Below, piece after piece: positions 43,332 to 52,349 of a stretch of DNA of 64,000 bases; positions within the stretch are counted from its first letter, which is position 1, and the number at the start of each line of letters is the position of its first letter. The notes below the pieces were generated by a model. That model was given only the letters and a program-made list of their open reading frames with translations. It did no database searches and was not told the origin of the DNA. Position numbers and translations under genes: made by a program. The stretch comes from DASUPK01 sp963801055 (GTDB lineage: Bacteria > Actinomycetota > Thermoleophilia > Solirubrobacterales > 70-9), in NCBI GenBank assembly GCA_963801055.1, contig CAWDDE010000008.1, positions 1 through 64,000 on the forward strand, read 5' to 3'.

Positions 43332-43733
43332 TCGCAGGAGAATGTCGAGGTGGTCCGGGAGGCGGTCGAGGCGTTTAATCGCGGCGACCTCGACGCTGTC
43401 CTCGAGCGGATGCACCCCGAGATCGAGTGGCAGACGCCCGATTCCTTTCCCGATGCAGCGACGTATCGTGGCCGTGAAGAGGTCCGGGAGTTTTGGCAGA
43501 CCTGGCGGAACACCTTTCGAGGCTTTCGGTTGCACCTGGAGGAGTGCGTGCCGGTAGGCGAAGACCACGTCCTTGCCACCTTCCGAGTTAGTGGAGAGGG
43601 AACCGGGAGCGGGGTCGGGGTGGAGTCCCCCGCGGTCTTTCAGCTCGGGGAGGTCCGCGCCCGGCAGGTGATTTGGGTTGGGATGTTTTTGACCGAGATT
43701 GATGCCCTCGAAGCCGCTGGGCTGCGGGAGTAG
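43329..43733 (+). CDS. SnoaL-like NTF2-fold protein, copy 6
   Basis: This 134-residue protein begins MSQENVEVVREAVEAFNRGD, the most typical family start in the window, and ends IDALEAAGLRE. The core YRGREEVREFWQTWRNTF and the EIEWQTPD strand fit the family. The end CTGCGGGAGTAG is intact, but no family member follows. Confidence 0.88.
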   Translation: MSQENVEVVREAVEAFNRGDLDAVLERMHPEIEWQTPDSFPDAATYRGREEVREFWQTWRNTFRGFRLHLEECVPVGEDHVLATFRVSGEGTGSGVGVESPAVFQLGEVRARQVIWVGMFLTEIDALEAAGLRE

Positions 43734-43762
43734 GCGATCTATCCGGACTAGACTGCGCACGG

Positions 43763-43996
43763 ATGGCAGCCGTAATCGCGCTGCGCCCCGAAACTGAGCG
43801 GGGAGCGGAAATCCTTGACGAGCTCGAGGAGCAAACCGACATGCGGCCGACGGAGGTGATGGAAGACGGCACGCGCGGCTATTACCTCGACGCGGCTAAT
43901 GCGGGCGTCGATGCCTTCGACCCGATGCTCGACAAGATCGATTCGGACTGGCGCGACTACATCACGACCGGGCGCAACAGGCCGCTTATCCCCTAG
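43763..43996 (+). CDS. Small acidic protein, unknown
   Basis: This 77-residue protein begins MAAVIALRPETERGAEI. It is acidic with a predicted strand-helix pattern, LDELEEQTDMRPTEVMEDG and GVDAFDPMLDKIDSDWRDYI. No family is recognised. Coding is supported by GC-rich third positions; no clear ribosome site. Confidence 0.55.
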   Translation: MAAVIALRPETERGAEILDELEEQTDMRPTEVMEDGTRGYYLDAANAGVDAFDPMLDKIDSDWRDYITTGRNRPLIP

Positions 43997-44080
43997 GAAA
44001 TATTCCTTGGGAGTTAGGGCAGCCTAGGCTTACTGCGCGAACCGAGGTATCGAGGTGGAGGAGCTGCCCGCTCAGCGCGA

Positions 44081-44347
44081 ATGGCGGGAGTGGCAGGCAC
44101 GGCCGCCGCGGCCGCTGGCGGTACTACTTGCCTCCGGGGCCTGGAGGGAGTGCGCCGATGGATGCAGGGGAACGATGAGCAGTTCCGGGAGGTCAAGCTC
44201 GTTCTCGAGGAGTGGCGCGATGTCGGCGACCTCGTTGTAGTCCTCGGGCAAATCCGCCTTCGTGGGAGGGAGAGCGGCGTCCCGTTCGTTCAGCCCACCG
44301 GCTGGCTGTTCGAGTTCAAGGACGGCAAGCTTCTTCCCCGTCCTTGA
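44081..44347 (+). pseudogene. SnoaL-like remnant without both family ends
   Basis: Residues about 20-88 (GLEGVRRWMQGNDEQFREVK, LVVVLGQIRLRGRESGVP, GWLFEFKDGKLL) are the core and last strands of an NTF2/SnoaL protein. The first 20 residues are not family-like, and the last 12, normally ending EALEAAGL, are missing; the stop comes right after KLLPRP. It is the reverse of the other remnants: core kept, ends lost. Confidence 0.55.
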
Positions 44348-44403
44348 TTTCCTTGGCTCGCTGCCCGCCAACGCTATCGTGCACGTCTGCGTAGAGTCGG
44401 CGG

Positions 44404-45414
44404 ATGGACGCAGGGCTCGCGATCGCGGTCCTCCTCGCCCTCGGCTTCGCGGTCACGAACGGTTTGCATGACGCCTCGAATGCGATCGCGACCCTTGTCG
44501 CCACCCGCGCGGCCACGCCGTTGCAGGCGATCCTCCTGGCGACGGTCTTCAACCTGCTGGGCCCGCTGCTGGTGGGCGCCGCCGTCGCCGACACGATCGG
44601 CGGCATGGTCACCGTGTCGCCCTCGGCCGCCGTCGAGGTGATCGGATCGGGACTTGCCGCGGCCACGGGTTGGAACCTGGCGACCTGGCGGCTGGGCCTG
44701 CCCTCGAGCTCCGGCCACGCGCTGGTCGGCGGGCTGGTCGGCGCCGCCGTGGTCGAGGGAGGCACACACGCCGTCAACTGGGGCGGGCTCGACGGCATCC
44801 ACCCGGTAGGCGTCTTCGGGACGCTGATCGCGCTCGCGGTCTCACCGGTGCTCGGTGGCCTCGCGGCGCTGGTCGTGATCCGGAGCATCCGGCGCGTCGC
44901 CGTGCGGGCAACGCGACGCTGGCGCGGCCAGGTCCAGGGCGGGCAGTGGGTGACCTCTGCGGCACTCTCGTTCAGCCACGGCGCCAACGACGCGCAAAAG
45001 TCGGTCGGGGTGGTCGCGGCGCTGCTGCTCGCTGACGGGCGAATCGACTCGCTCTCCGCGCCCACCTGGGTGATCGTCGCCTGCTCAGCCGCACTGACCG
45101 CCGGCACTGCACTGGGCGGATGGCGGATCATTCGGACCGTGGGTCGGCGGATCTACCGCATCCATCCCCTCGAGGGGCTCTCGAGCCAGTCCTCGTCGGC
45201 GAGCGTCATCCTGGGCGCCTCGTTCCTGGGCGCGCCCGTGTCGACCAGCCAGGTGGTCGCCTCCTCGGTGGTCGGCATCGGCGCCGGCCGCCGGCGCCTG
45301 CGCCACGTCAACTGGGAGATAGTCCGGCAGATCGGACTCGCCTGGCTCATCACCCTGCCCGCTTCGGCGGCGCTCGCCGCCGCCGTGCTCAGCATCTGGC
45401 GGTTGCTGACATGA
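44404..45414 (+). CDS. pit: PiT-family inorganic phosphate transporter
   Basis: This 336-residue transporter has two copies of the PiT signature: NGLHDASNAIATLVATRA (about 19-36) and SHGANDAQKSVGVVA (about 195-209). It moves phosphate with H+ or Na+. It is shorter than E. coli PitA, as is usual for actinobacteria. Its stop overlaps the start of the DUF47 gene (ATGA), so the two are translationally coupled. Confidence 0.93.
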   Translation: MDAGLAIAVLLALGFAVTNGLHDASNAIATLVATRAATPLQAILLATVFNLLGPLLVGAAVADTIGGMVTVSPSAAVEVIGSGLAAATGWNLATWRLGLPSSSGHALVGGLVGAAVVEGGTHAVNWGGLDGIHPVGVFGTLIALAVSPVLGGLAALVVIRSIRRVAVRATRRWRGQVQGGQWVTSAALSFSHGANDAQKSVGVVAALLLADGRIDSLSAPTWVIVACSAALTAGTALGGWRIIRTVGRRIYRIHPLEGLSSQSSSASVILGASFLGAPVSTSQVVASSVVGIGAGRRRLRHVNWEIVRQIGLAWLITLPASAALAAAVLSIWRLLT

Positions 45415-46031
45415 GCTCGCGGCGAGATCGGCGCTGGTTCCTGCCCGATACGCCCGACGTGGTGGGACTGCTTCGCGGGCAGACGGCGGTGACCCTCGAG
45501 GCGCTGGAGGCGCTGGCGACCTGGGCCGCCGGCGACGCGGCCGCGGCCCAGGCCGTTCGCGACGCCGAGCCCCGGGGCGACGCAGCCAAGCGCGAGGTGC
45601 TGAACGCGCTGCGCGAGGCCTTCATCCTCCAGCTGGAGCCCGAGGACGTATTCACCCTCTCCCGGGGGATCGACTGGATCCTCAACCACGCTCGCGACCT
45701 GATCGAGGAGGCCGAGGGGATGAGCGTCTCGCCCGACGCCGGAATCGCCGAGATGGTGAGCATGATGGTTGAAGCGACCCGCCAGATCGACGATGCGATC
45801 GGCCACCTCGGCCGGGACGACGACCAGGCCACCGCGGCCTCCGACTCCGCGATCAAGACCGCGCGGCAGCTGGATCACTGCTACTACCGCGAGACGGCAA
45901 AGCTGCTGGAGGTCGAGGAGATGCGCCAGCGCATCGGGCTCCGAGAGCTCTACCGCCGCTGCGACCGAATCAGCGAGGTCGTTATCGACGTCGCGGAGCG
46001 CATCGTCTATGCCGTCGTCAAGGAGAGCTGA
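45411..46031 (+). CDS. DUF47/PhoU-like phosphate transport regulator
   Basis: This 206-residue helical protein has the DUF47 layout of long amphipathic helices, with EDVFTLSRGIDWILNHARDL (about 77-96), DDQATAASDSAIKTARQLD, and an end ISEVVIDVAERIVYAVV. DUF47 proteins are PhoU-like partners of PiT transporters. ATG 45411 overlaps the pit stop codon in an ATGA junction. Confidence 0.92.
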   Translation: MSSRRDRRWFLPDTPDVVGLLRGQTAVTLEALEALATWAAGDAAAAQAVRDAEPRGDAAKREVLNALREAFILQLEPEDVFTLSRGIDWILNHARDLIEEAEGMSVSPDAGIAEMVSMMVEATRQIDDAIGHLGRDDDQATAASDSAIKTARQLDHCYYRETAKLLEVEEMRQRIGLRELYRRCDRISEVVIDVAERIVYAVVKES

Positions 46032-46032
46032 G

Positions 46033-46051
46033 CTCGGCCATAAGAGCCGAG
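46033..46051 (+). terminator. Hairpin terminator after pit-DUF47
   Basis: Arms CTCGGC and GCCGAG enclose loop CATAAGA, starting two bases after the DUF47 stop. A G run follows instead of a T run, so factor-independent termination is not certain. Confidence 0.55.
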
Positions 46052-46295
46052 GGGGGTGGAACTAGTAGCTGGTCGCGGCGCCAAGCCCGCGATTTGGGCC
46101 CTCAGATGGGCCCCTCGCCTGAATTCGGCTGGGGGTCTCGCGCCTGGAGAGCGACCGCGCGGCCGATGCCGCGGGCGGTAGGCCAGGCTCTTCGAAGGGC
46201 TCCTGCTTCTCGCGCACAGGGGCCGCGAGGAGAAGGATTGCTGGCGTCGGACACAACACAAGCGGTCCAGCCTTTGTGACACCATCTTAGACGGA

Positions 46296-46499
46296 ATGGC
46301 AGCCGAGGGCAGAAACCTTCTGGGTCTTGCGGAGGTTGCCGAGCTTCTTCGCACGACCCGCCGAAACGCGATTCGTATGACCGGACTCCCCGACTTCCCC
46401 GAGCCGGTCGCCCGTCTTCGAGCTACACGGGTCTGGAAGCGGGCCGACGTTGACCGGTGGGCGAAGCGACGTAAGCCTGACGGGAGGCGGAAGCGGTGA
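46296..46499 (+). CDS. AlpA/excisionase-like helix-turn-helix protein
   Basis: This 67-residue protein has the small winged-helix pattern of excisionases: NLLGLAEVAELLRTTRRNA then FPEPVARLRATRVWKRADVD and RWAKRR. Such proteins regulate or direct excision of integrated elements. No integrase is near. It slightly overlaps a further short frame (46496). The 264-base gap upstream contains only a GGGCCC hairpin near 46100. Confidence 0.7.
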   Translation: MAAEGRNLLGLAEVAELLRTTRRNAIRMTGLPDFPEPVARLRATRVWKRADVDRWAKRRKPDGRRKR

Positions 46500-46552
46500 G
46501 CGAGCACGACCTCTCCGACGACCGCGGGCTGCGGGCGATGATGGCGGTCTAG
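46496..46552 (+). CDS. Very short frame coupled to the HTH gene
   Basis: GTG 46496 overlaps the HTH gene stop (GTGA) and opens 18 codons (MSEHDLSDDRGLRAMMAV) before TAG 46550-46552. The sense of the codons continues after the stop (FVERG), which suggests a gene cut short by a nonsense change. Confidence 0.3.
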   Translation: MSEHDLSDDRGLRAMMAV

Positions 46553-46579
46553 TTCGTCGAGCGCGGCCCTGCCCCGGCG

Positions 46580-47487
46580 TCATTCACTTGAGCCGATTGT
46601 GGTGCCAGCTGCCTCTGCGGGCTTGTCGTGCGTCTCGGCGACCCGAAGCGGCGCGGGGATCAGCGCCGCGCCTCCGATGACGAGTCCGAACGCGATCATC
46701 CGACCGACGATCTCGACCGCCCCGGTTCCGATCGAGTCACGGAAGATCAGGACGCCGCCGACGATCGCGACGAGGTTGGCCGCCACCGAGGTGAGCGCGA
46801 TGACTTCGACGCCCGGGCCGATCTGCAGGCCACGGGCCGAGGCATAGAAGGCGATCACCGAGGCGGCCAGCGCCGCGAACGTCCACGGGCTGATCAGCTC
46901 GAGCACCCCGCCTCCAACGGCGTGGGTGAGGAACTTGAGCGCGATGTCGGAGATGCCGAACAGGGCGCCGGCAGCTAGCGCCGAGGAGCAGGCCCTCCCT
47001 TGCCTGCGAGGACGCGGAGGCGGCCGGCGATCACGGCGAGCCCAGTGGCGAGCAGGAGCACGCCGCACTCGATGCTGATCAGTGCCGCCAGTGCGTAGCC
47101 CGGAGGCTCGCTGGGTTGCGCCCCTTGGGTAATCCCGATGACCGCGAGTCCCAGCGCCGTGATGACCAGGCCGGTCCACTGCCGCCGACCGAGGCGGAAG
47201 CCGAAGAACCGCTCGGCGAGCACGGCGAGGAAGACCAGCCCGGCCGAGAGGACGGCCTGCACGACCGACAGCGGCGCGAGCGCAAGGGCGCCGACGTGAA
47301 GCGCCCAGGCTCCGACCGCCACCAGCCAGCCCACCGCGAACCACTTGGAGCGAAAGAGCTCGGCGGCGCTTCGCAGCGGGTGCCGAACGCGCACAGGCGG
47401 CGCCGCGACCGCGCCGCGCTGCTTGAGCAGAAAGGAGACGCTCGTCGCGAGCGCGCAGGCCAGGGCGAGCGCGAGTCCGATGATCAT
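46580..47487 (-). CDS. EamA/DMT-like transporter, frameshifted
   Basis: Two frames join into one about ten-helix permease. The N-terminal part (ATG 47487) has IIGLALALACALATSVSFLL and ALSVVQAVLSAGLVFLAVL-like helices. The C-terminal part has LFGISDIALKFLTHAVGGGV and IALTSVAANLVAIVGGVLIF. The break is near 46991-47000 in GGAGGGCC (minus strand), where one base is missing. EamA proteins export metabolites; the substrate is unknown. Confidence 0.75.
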
Positions 47488-47732
47488 GCCGGAGACCGTC
47501 TTCTAGAGACACGAAGGGTGTCGCACGGACGCCACGGCCTCTTGCTCATCTGTGCCGAGCTGACGCCGCCGACATCCTGAGCAAGAAGGCTCGAACACCG
47601 TTCACGAAGTAGACCCTTGCATCTCCCGGGCCGGAAGTCTCGCCGCAGCCGCTGCTTCTCCTTCGGACACCATGCGGCAGACCCATTCTCTCCGCATTGG
47701 CAATCGACCTGCCGCTCTGTAGCGTCGTCTCG

Positions 47733-48776
47733 ATGGGCTCGCTCGATCCGCTAAACGGAAGCGGCAGTGCGGATCCGGGTAACGAACCGATCGGCCCGTC
47801 GCCGCGGCCACGCGGCGCGAGTCGACTGGCCGAACTGAATGCCCGCCTCCGCGACTTCGGTCGCCGCCGACGTGCGCTGATCGCAGTGGTGGGGTCGCTG
47901 GCGACCGCGGCGGTCCTCGCGTTCGTGCTAGCCGGGCGGCGCGACGAGTTCGCGGCGGCGATCTCCGACGCCCCGGCGTGGGTGCTCGCCGTCACCGTGC
48001 TGTTGCAGATCGTCGGGCTGCTCGGGCGCAGTGAGGCGTGGCATCTGACCATCCGGGCAGCCGGAGGGACAGTCGACCGCCGCGTCCTCTATAGCGCGTT
48101 CAGCATGCAGGTCCTAGGCAGCGTGCTCAACACACAACTGGGAGTCGCCGCGCGCATCGCCGCGCTGCGGCGCTCGTCCCCGGCCGTCAGTCCGCAGGTG
48201 CCGACCCTGATCGCCGTCGAGTTTCCGATCCTCGCCGTCGAGGCGATGCTGGCCGCGCTGGCGTCGTTCACCCTGGTCGAGCCACTCGGCCTAGCGTGGT
48301 GGGTACCGCTCATCGGCCTTGCCCTGATCGGGACGGCCAGCGCCGGCTTGCGGCAGCTCGCCCTCCGGAAGGGCCGCGCGGTGTGGAGGGGCCTCGCGGT
48401 GCTCCGCAGCCTAGCCGGCGGAACCCGCGTCATCGCCTTCGTGCTGGTGGCCGTGTTCGCGCAGATCTTCCGCAACTGGCTGCTGCTGCATGCGGTCGGC
48501 ATCGATGCCTCGTTCTTCGACGCCATCGCCGTGCTGATCGCGGTCGTGACGCTCGGTCAGCTTCCGGTCGGCCCCGGAGGCGGCGCCGCGGCCGCGGTGC
48601 TCATCCTCGGCAGCGACGGGGTGGCGGCGGCGGCGGCGGCCGGGGTTCTGATGACCGTGACGGCCACGGTCGGCGGACTGTGCTTCGCGGGATGGGCCGG
48701 CGCCGACCGGCTCTGGTCCGTCAGTCGCCGGGAAGTGTTGCGGCGTGCTCGTGCCCGAGCCCAGCATTCGCGCTGA
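47733..48776 (+). CDS. LPG synthase TM region-like flippase/exporter domain protein
   Basis: This 347-residue protein has about seven membrane helices, with the pattern LVEPLGLAWWVPLIGLALIG, QIFRNWLLLHAVGIDASF and GQLPVGPGGGAAAAVLIL. The last resembles the conserved PGG-type turn of the lysylphosphatidylglycerol synthase membrane part (AglD/UPF0104). It has no catalytic GNAT-like end. ATG 47733 opens the protein; TTG 47697 is in frame but weak. It ends just before a B-A hairpin pair. Confidence 0.82.
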   Translation: MGSLDPLNGSGSADPGNEPIGPSPRPRGASRLAELNARLRDFGRRRRALIAVVGSLATAAVLAFVLAGRRDEFAAAISDAPAWVLAVTVLLQIVGLLGRSEAWHLTIRAAGGTVDRRVLYSAFSMQVLGSVLNTQLGVAARIAALRRSSPAVSPQVPTLIAVEFPILAVEAMLAALASFTLVEPLGLAWWVPLIGLALIGTASAGLRQLALRKGRAVWRGLAVLRSLAGGTRVIAFVLVAVFAQIFRNWLLLHAVGIDASFFDAIAVLIAVVTLGQLPVGPGGGAAAAVLILGSDGVAAAAAAGVLMTVTATVGGLCFAGWAGADRLWSVSRREVLRRARARAQHSR

Positions 48777-48778
48777 AG

Positions 48779-48822
48779 TAGCCGCTTTGGATGAGAAGCG
48801 CCGCTTTGCATGGAAAGCAGCA
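48779..48822. repeat. Type B plus type A hairpin pair
   Basis: Type B (48779-48800, loop GGATGA) directly abuts type A (48801-48822). The pair starts two bases after the flippase stop and lies six bases before a SnoaL leader. Confidence 0.85.
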
Positions 48823-48827
48823 CTCCG

Positions 48828-48935
48828 CCGAGAGATACTGCGTGGGGGATGTCGGAGGAGAACGTGGGCCGGTCGGGCTGCGGCAACAGGCTCAGGCGAC
48901 TGGGCTGCAAGAGGGCTAGTCCCGCGCCGCGATAG
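48828..48935 (+). pseudogene. SnoaL leader and 5' stub joined to a decayed 3' tail
   Basis: GAGATACTGCGTGGGGG precedes ATG 48849 and codons MSEENVG. These are followed at once by CGGTCGGGCTGCGGCAACAG, a decayed SnoaL 3' tail, and its downstream flank AGGCTCAGGCGACTGGG, which matches the flank at 41005. So the whole core was lost and the two ends met. The resulting frame ends at TAG 48933-48935. Confidence 0.65.
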
Positions 48936-48980
48936 CTCCTAACGCGCGTGACAACGGCCCGGAGAAACGCCCGCTAGCTA

Positions 48981-49016
48981 GTCGCCGCCGAAGACTTGCG
49001 GATAGCCGGCGGCGAC
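48981..49016. repeat. Ten-bp inverted repeat around a shared 16-mer
   Basis: Arms GTCGCCGCCG and CGGCGGCGAC flank a loop containing GAAGACTTGCGGATAG; that 16-mer recurs at 41251 in a similar GC-rich setting. Nothing else is seen in this gap. Confidence 0.6.
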
Positions 49017-49171
49017 CTCTAGGGCTCCCGGGTGGTCGAACTTCTTGGCGACCTCCTCCCGCTTGATGTCGTCCGATTCAAAGGCGTAAGGCAAACCCGC
49101 TATCGATCCTTGACAACGAGTCCGGCCGGGTGTGGGATATGCCAGACAGCGGCCCGCCCAGAGGAGGAGCG

Positions 49172-49714
49172 ATGGCCGAGACGCACGTGGAGCCGGCCGC
49201 CACCGAGGTGGACCCGAGCTTCCTCGACAAGTTCAGAGAGCGCTTCGGAGCGGCCTGGAACTCGCACCAGCCCGAGCGCCTGCTGGAGCTGATGACCGAG
49301 GACATCGTGTATGACGATTCCGCCTGGCCGCGGACGATGCGCGGCCACGGTGACGTGCGCGAGTTCCTGGAGTTCCTCTGGCGCGCACTGCCGGACCTCG
49401 AGTTCCAGGACCTCGAGGGACCGTTTTTCTCTAAGGAGGCCCCCACGGTTGCCTTCTACTGGAAGGGCACGGGTACCTTCACCGGGCCGCTGGACCCACC
49501 GGGCTTCGCCCCCACCGGCGCACGGATCGCGTTCGAAGGGTTCGACCTCCTCGAGTTCCGAGACGACCGCGTGTGCCGCTTGCGGATCGTGTTCGACATG
49601 ATGGATGTCAGCCGCCAGATCGGCGTCCTCCCGAATCCAGGCTCGCGGGTGGAGGAGGCCGGGGCGGCCGCCCAGCGGCTAAGCGTGCGCGTGAGAGACC
49701 GCCTCCGCCGCTGA
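49172..49714 (+). CDS. SnoaL-like polyketide cyclase/ester cyclase family protein
   Basis: This 180-residue NTF2-fold protein of another branch begins MAETHVEPAATEVDPS, without the MSxENVE start. The strands MTEDIVYDDSAWPRTMRGHG and PTVAFYWKGTGTFTGPLDPPG fit SnoaL-type ester cyclases. GGAGGAG precedes ATG 49172. It lacks the leader and the EALEAAGL tail, so it is not part of the local repeat-linked set. Confidence 0.82.
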   Translation: MAETHVEPAATEVDPSFLDKFRERFGAAWNSHQPERLLELMTEDIVYDDSAWPRTMRGHGDVREFLEFLWRALPDLEFQDLEGPFFSKEAPTVAFYWKGTGTFTGPLDPPGFAPTGARIAFEGFDLLEFRDDRVCRLRIVFDMMDVSRQIGVLPNPGSRVEEAGAAAQRLSVRVRDRLRR

Positions 49715-49777
49715 GCGCGCTGAGCTGCCGGACGGCGTTCTTTGAACATGCGGTCTGGCTCTCGCAACCCTCCCCCG

Positions 49778-49801
49778 CCGCGAGATACTGCGTGGGCGAT
49801 G
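49778..49801 (+). promoter_or_regulatory. SnoaL leader, putative near-leaderless promoter
   Basis: GCGAGATACTGCGTGGGCG precedes ATG 49799. No A hairpin lies upstream; the preceding 60 bases are the end region of the ester cyclase gene. Confidence 0.5.
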
Positions 49802-50191
49802 TCGGAGGAGAACGTGCGCTCGGTCCGCGAGAGCTATGCGACTCCGGGCGCGCTGTTTGCCACCTGGGCTGGACGAATGGCACCGGACGTCGAGTTCGAC
49901 TTCACGGCTGTGTATCCGGACAAGCCGGTGATGAATGGCATCGAGGAGCTGAGGCGGTTTCGCGAGCAGGGGCCTTGGGAGGAGCTGCGGTTCGAGCCCG
50001 AGCGCTTCTTCGACGTCGATGAGGAGCACGTCCTGGTCTTCGTCAGGGTGAATGCCACGGGCAAGGGGAGTGGCGTTCCCGTCGACCTCCGAAACGCTCA
50101 CGAATTCACGATCCGCGACGGCATGTTGGTTCGGTTCAAGGTCTATCGCGACCGAGATGAAGCTCTCGAAGCTGCCGGGCTGACGGAGTAG
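49799..50191 (+). CDS. SnoaL-like NTF2-fold protein, copy 7
   Basis: This 130-residue protein begins MSEENVRSVRESY and ends DEALEAAGLTE. The core VEFDFTAVYPDKPVMNGIEE is clearly diverged, but the late strands (VPVDLRNAHEFTIRDGMLVR) are close to other copies. A B-A hairpin pair follows its stop by ten bases. Confidence 0.88.
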   Translation: MSEENVRSVRESYATPGALFATWAGRMAPDVEFDFTAVYPDKPVMNGIEELRRFREQGPWEELRFEPERFFDVDEEHVLVFVRVNATGKGSGVPVDLRNAHEFTIRDGMLVRFKVYRDRDEALEAAGLTE

Positions 50192-50201
50192 CGGCTCGTT
50201 G

Positions 50202-50249
50202 TCGCTTTGGACGAAAAGCGGCTATTCCGCTTTGCATGGAAAGCAGCGG
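50202..50249. repeat. Type B plus type A hairpin pair
   Basis: Type B (50202-50223) and type A (50227-50249, arms CCGCTTT and AAAGCAGCGG) lie three bases apart between a SnoaL stop and a VOC gene. No leader follows A here. Confidence 0.85.
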
Positions 50250-50300
50250 TTTAAGGTCACGGCCGAGTCCCAGAGAGGGATCGTGGGTACCGTCGAGCGC

Positions 50301-50738
50301 ATGACGATCCAACGCATGGATCACGTGGGCATCGTGGTCGACGACCTCGCCGCCGCGACGGCGTTCTTCGTCGAGCTCGGACTCAAGCTGCAGGGCGAGG
50401 GATCGGTCGAGGGCGGTTGGGTGGACCGCGTGGTGGGTCTCGAGGGCGTCCGCTCGGAGATCGCGATGTTGGAGACCCCTGATGGCCACGGACGGCTCGA
50501 GCTGTCGAAGTTTCACGCCCCGCCGGGCCGGGGCGGCGACCGGTACGCGCCGGCGAACACTCCGGGCATCCGCCATGTCACATTCGCGGTCGACGATATC
50601 GACGCCGCCGTCGCCAGCGTGCGAGCTCGCGGCGGGGAGCTCGTTGGCGAGGTGGAGAACTACCAAGACATCTATCGGCTCTGCTATGTCCGCGGCCCGG
50701 AGGGGATCATCGTCGAGCTGGCGGAGCGGATCGGCTGA
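50301..50738 (+). CDS. Glyoxalase/methylmalonyl-CoA epimerase-like VOC protein
   Basis: This 145-residue VOC protein has RMDHVGIVVDDLAAATAFFV at the start, and PGIRHVTFAVDDIDAAVASV and GPEGIIVELAERIG with a Glu metal ligand. It has the pattern of glyoxalase-like enzymes with H...E...H...E ligands. The start ATG is reliable because the upstream frame is hairpin DNA. Confidence 0.88.
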   Translation: MTIQRMDHVGIVVDDLAAATAFFVELGLKLQGEGSVEGGWVDRVVGLEGVRSEIAMLETPDGHGRLELSKFHAPPGRGGDRYAPANTPGIRHVTFAVDDIDAAVASVRARGGELVGEVENYQDIYRLCYVRGPEGIIVELAERIG

Positions 50739-50811
50739 GGCTCCGGCCGGCTCGCAGACCGGGAAGGTCAAGCTGAACGGCTGAGCGACCCGGAAGCAAT
50801 CGGCGGGTCAC

Positions 50812-50852
50812 TGCCGCTTTGGACGAGAAGCAGCGCTTTGCATGGGAAGCGG
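50812..50852. repeat. Type B plus type A hairpin pair
   Basis: Type B (50812-50833, GGACGA loop) shares its last bases with type A (50832-50852, loop GCATGG, one GGGAAGC change). The gap to the epoxide hydrolase end contains nothing else. Confidence 0.8.
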
Positions 50853-50951
50853 CTACTCGAAGTCCTGCCTCGGTGTAGTCGACGTTCAGCGGCCCGGCAT
50901 CGGCAAGCTGGAGCGGACCGAACGACGTCGTTTACGTTCCGGTGGCGCTCG

Positions 50952-52184
50952 TCATGTCGCTTCCGTCGCTTCCGTCGCACCCAGCGGTCGGAACGCCGCC
51001 CGGATCTCTTCGGAGAAGAGCTCCGGCTGCTCCCAGGCGGCGAAGTGGCCGCCCCTGTCGACCTCGTTGAAGTAGATGAGGTTGGGGTAGGCCTGCTCGG
51101 CCCAGCGCCGCGGCGCCTGATACTGCTCGCCCGGAAAGACGCTCACCGCCACCGGGATGGAGACACCCTTGACGTTGAAAAAGCCGCCCTTGTACTCCCA
51201 GTAGAGACGAGACGCCGAGACCCCCGTATTCGTCAGCCAATAGAGGGTGACGTTGTCGAGGACCTCGTCTCGCGTCAGTTCGCCCGTGGCGCTCGTGGCC
51301 CGGTCCAGAGCAGAGACCACCGCCGCGGCCGGCTGGCCGCCGGCATCGTTGTGGTCGAGAAGCCAGGCGGCCAGGCCGATGGGTGAATCCGCGATGCCGT
51401 ACAGGGTCTGCGGGCGTGCCGCCATCATGTGGGCGTACTCGACCTGCTTGTAGGTTCTGTCCAGCTGCTCACAGGCGCGTCGTTCCTCGGCTGAGAGACC
51501 GGATGGCGGCGGGTCGCCGGCCTGGACAGCCTTGTCGACGTCCGCTGGAACGGTGGCGGGCATGTTGGTGTGTATGGCGAGCAATCCCTCGGGTGCCTGC
51601 AAGCCCATCTGGTCGACGACGAATGCACCCCAGTCGCCGCCCTGGGCGACGTAGCGGTCGTAGCCGAGTCGCTTCATCAGCTCCGCCCAGGCTCGGCCCA
51701 TGCGCTCAGGTCCCCAGCCGGTGCTCGTCGGCTTGCCGGAGAACCCGTAGCCGGGCATGGACGGGATGACGACGTCGAACGCGTCCTCGGCGCGGCCGCC
51801 GTGGGCCGTGGGATCGGTGAGCCGATCGATGATCTTCAGCTGCTCGATGATCGAGCCGGGCCATCCATGGTTGATGACGAGCGGCAACGCGTTGTCGTGC
51901 TGCGAGCGAACGTGGATGAAGTGGATGTCGAGCCCGTCGATCTCGGTGATGAAGTGCGGCAGCTCCTGCAGCTTCGCCTCGCAGGTGCGCCACTCGTAAT
52001 CCGTCGCCCAGTAGCGCGCCAGCTCCTGCATCGTCTCGAGCTGCACGCCCTGGGACGAATCGCCGACGGTCTCTCGTTCGGGCCACTGCGTCGCCTCGAT
52101 GCGTCGACGCAGGTCGTCCAGGCCCTCGTCCGGAATGTGCACGTCGAAGGGACGGATCTCGATGGCGGCTCCGGTGCTACTCAT
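50952..52184 (-). CDS. Epoxide hydrolase (EHN alpha/beta-hydrolase)
   Basis: This 410-residue enzyme has an N-terminal EHN segment (PFDVHIPDEGLDDLRRRIEA). The oxyanion HGWPGS (about 109-114), the nucleophile elbow GGDWGAF with Asp (about 186-192), and the late His in DRGGHFAAWE (about 385-394) follow. These are the family hallmarks of juvenile-hormone-epoxide-hydrolase-type enzymes. It reads toward the hairpins at 50.8 kb. No upstream partner. Confidence 0.92.
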   Translation of the reverse strand: MSSTGAAIEIRPFDVHIPDEGLDDLRRRIEATQWPERETVGDSSQGVQLETMQELARYWATDYEWRTCEAKLQELPHFITEIDGLDIHFIHVRSQHDNALPLVINHGWPGSIIEQLKIIDRLTDPTAHGGRAEDAFDVVIPSMPGYGFSGKPTSTGWGPERMGRAWAELMKRLGYDRYVAQGGDWGAFVVDQMGLQAPEGLLAIHTNMPATVPADVDKAVQAGDPPPSGLSAEERRACEQLDRTYKQVEYAHMMAARPQTLYGIADSPIGLAAWLLDHNDAGGQPAAAVVSALDRATSATGELTRDEVLDNVTLYWLTNTGVSASRLYWEYKGGFFNVKGVSIPVAVSVFPGEQYQAPRRWAEQAYPNLIYFNEVDRGGHFAAWEQPELFSEEIRAAFRPLGATEATEAT

Positions 52185-52302
52185 GAGGACCTCCGTTGTC
52201 GGCGGGGCGGCGTTCGACTCACGCCCTCTCTGGTTAGCGATCCTACGCCGCCCGCGCCCGGGTCAAGACCGAGAAAACCGCCCTTCTCCATGCGAAGCGA
52301 AA

Positions 52303-52345
52303 TAGTCGCTTTGGACGAAAAGCGGCGCTTTGCAAGGAAAGCAGC
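52303..52345. repeat. Type B plus type A hairpin pair
   Basis: Type B (52303-52325) overlaps type A (52324-52345). The A copy has loop GCAAGG instead of GCATGG. It sits five bases before a SnoaL leader. Confidence 0.85.
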
Positions 52346-52349
52346 ACTC

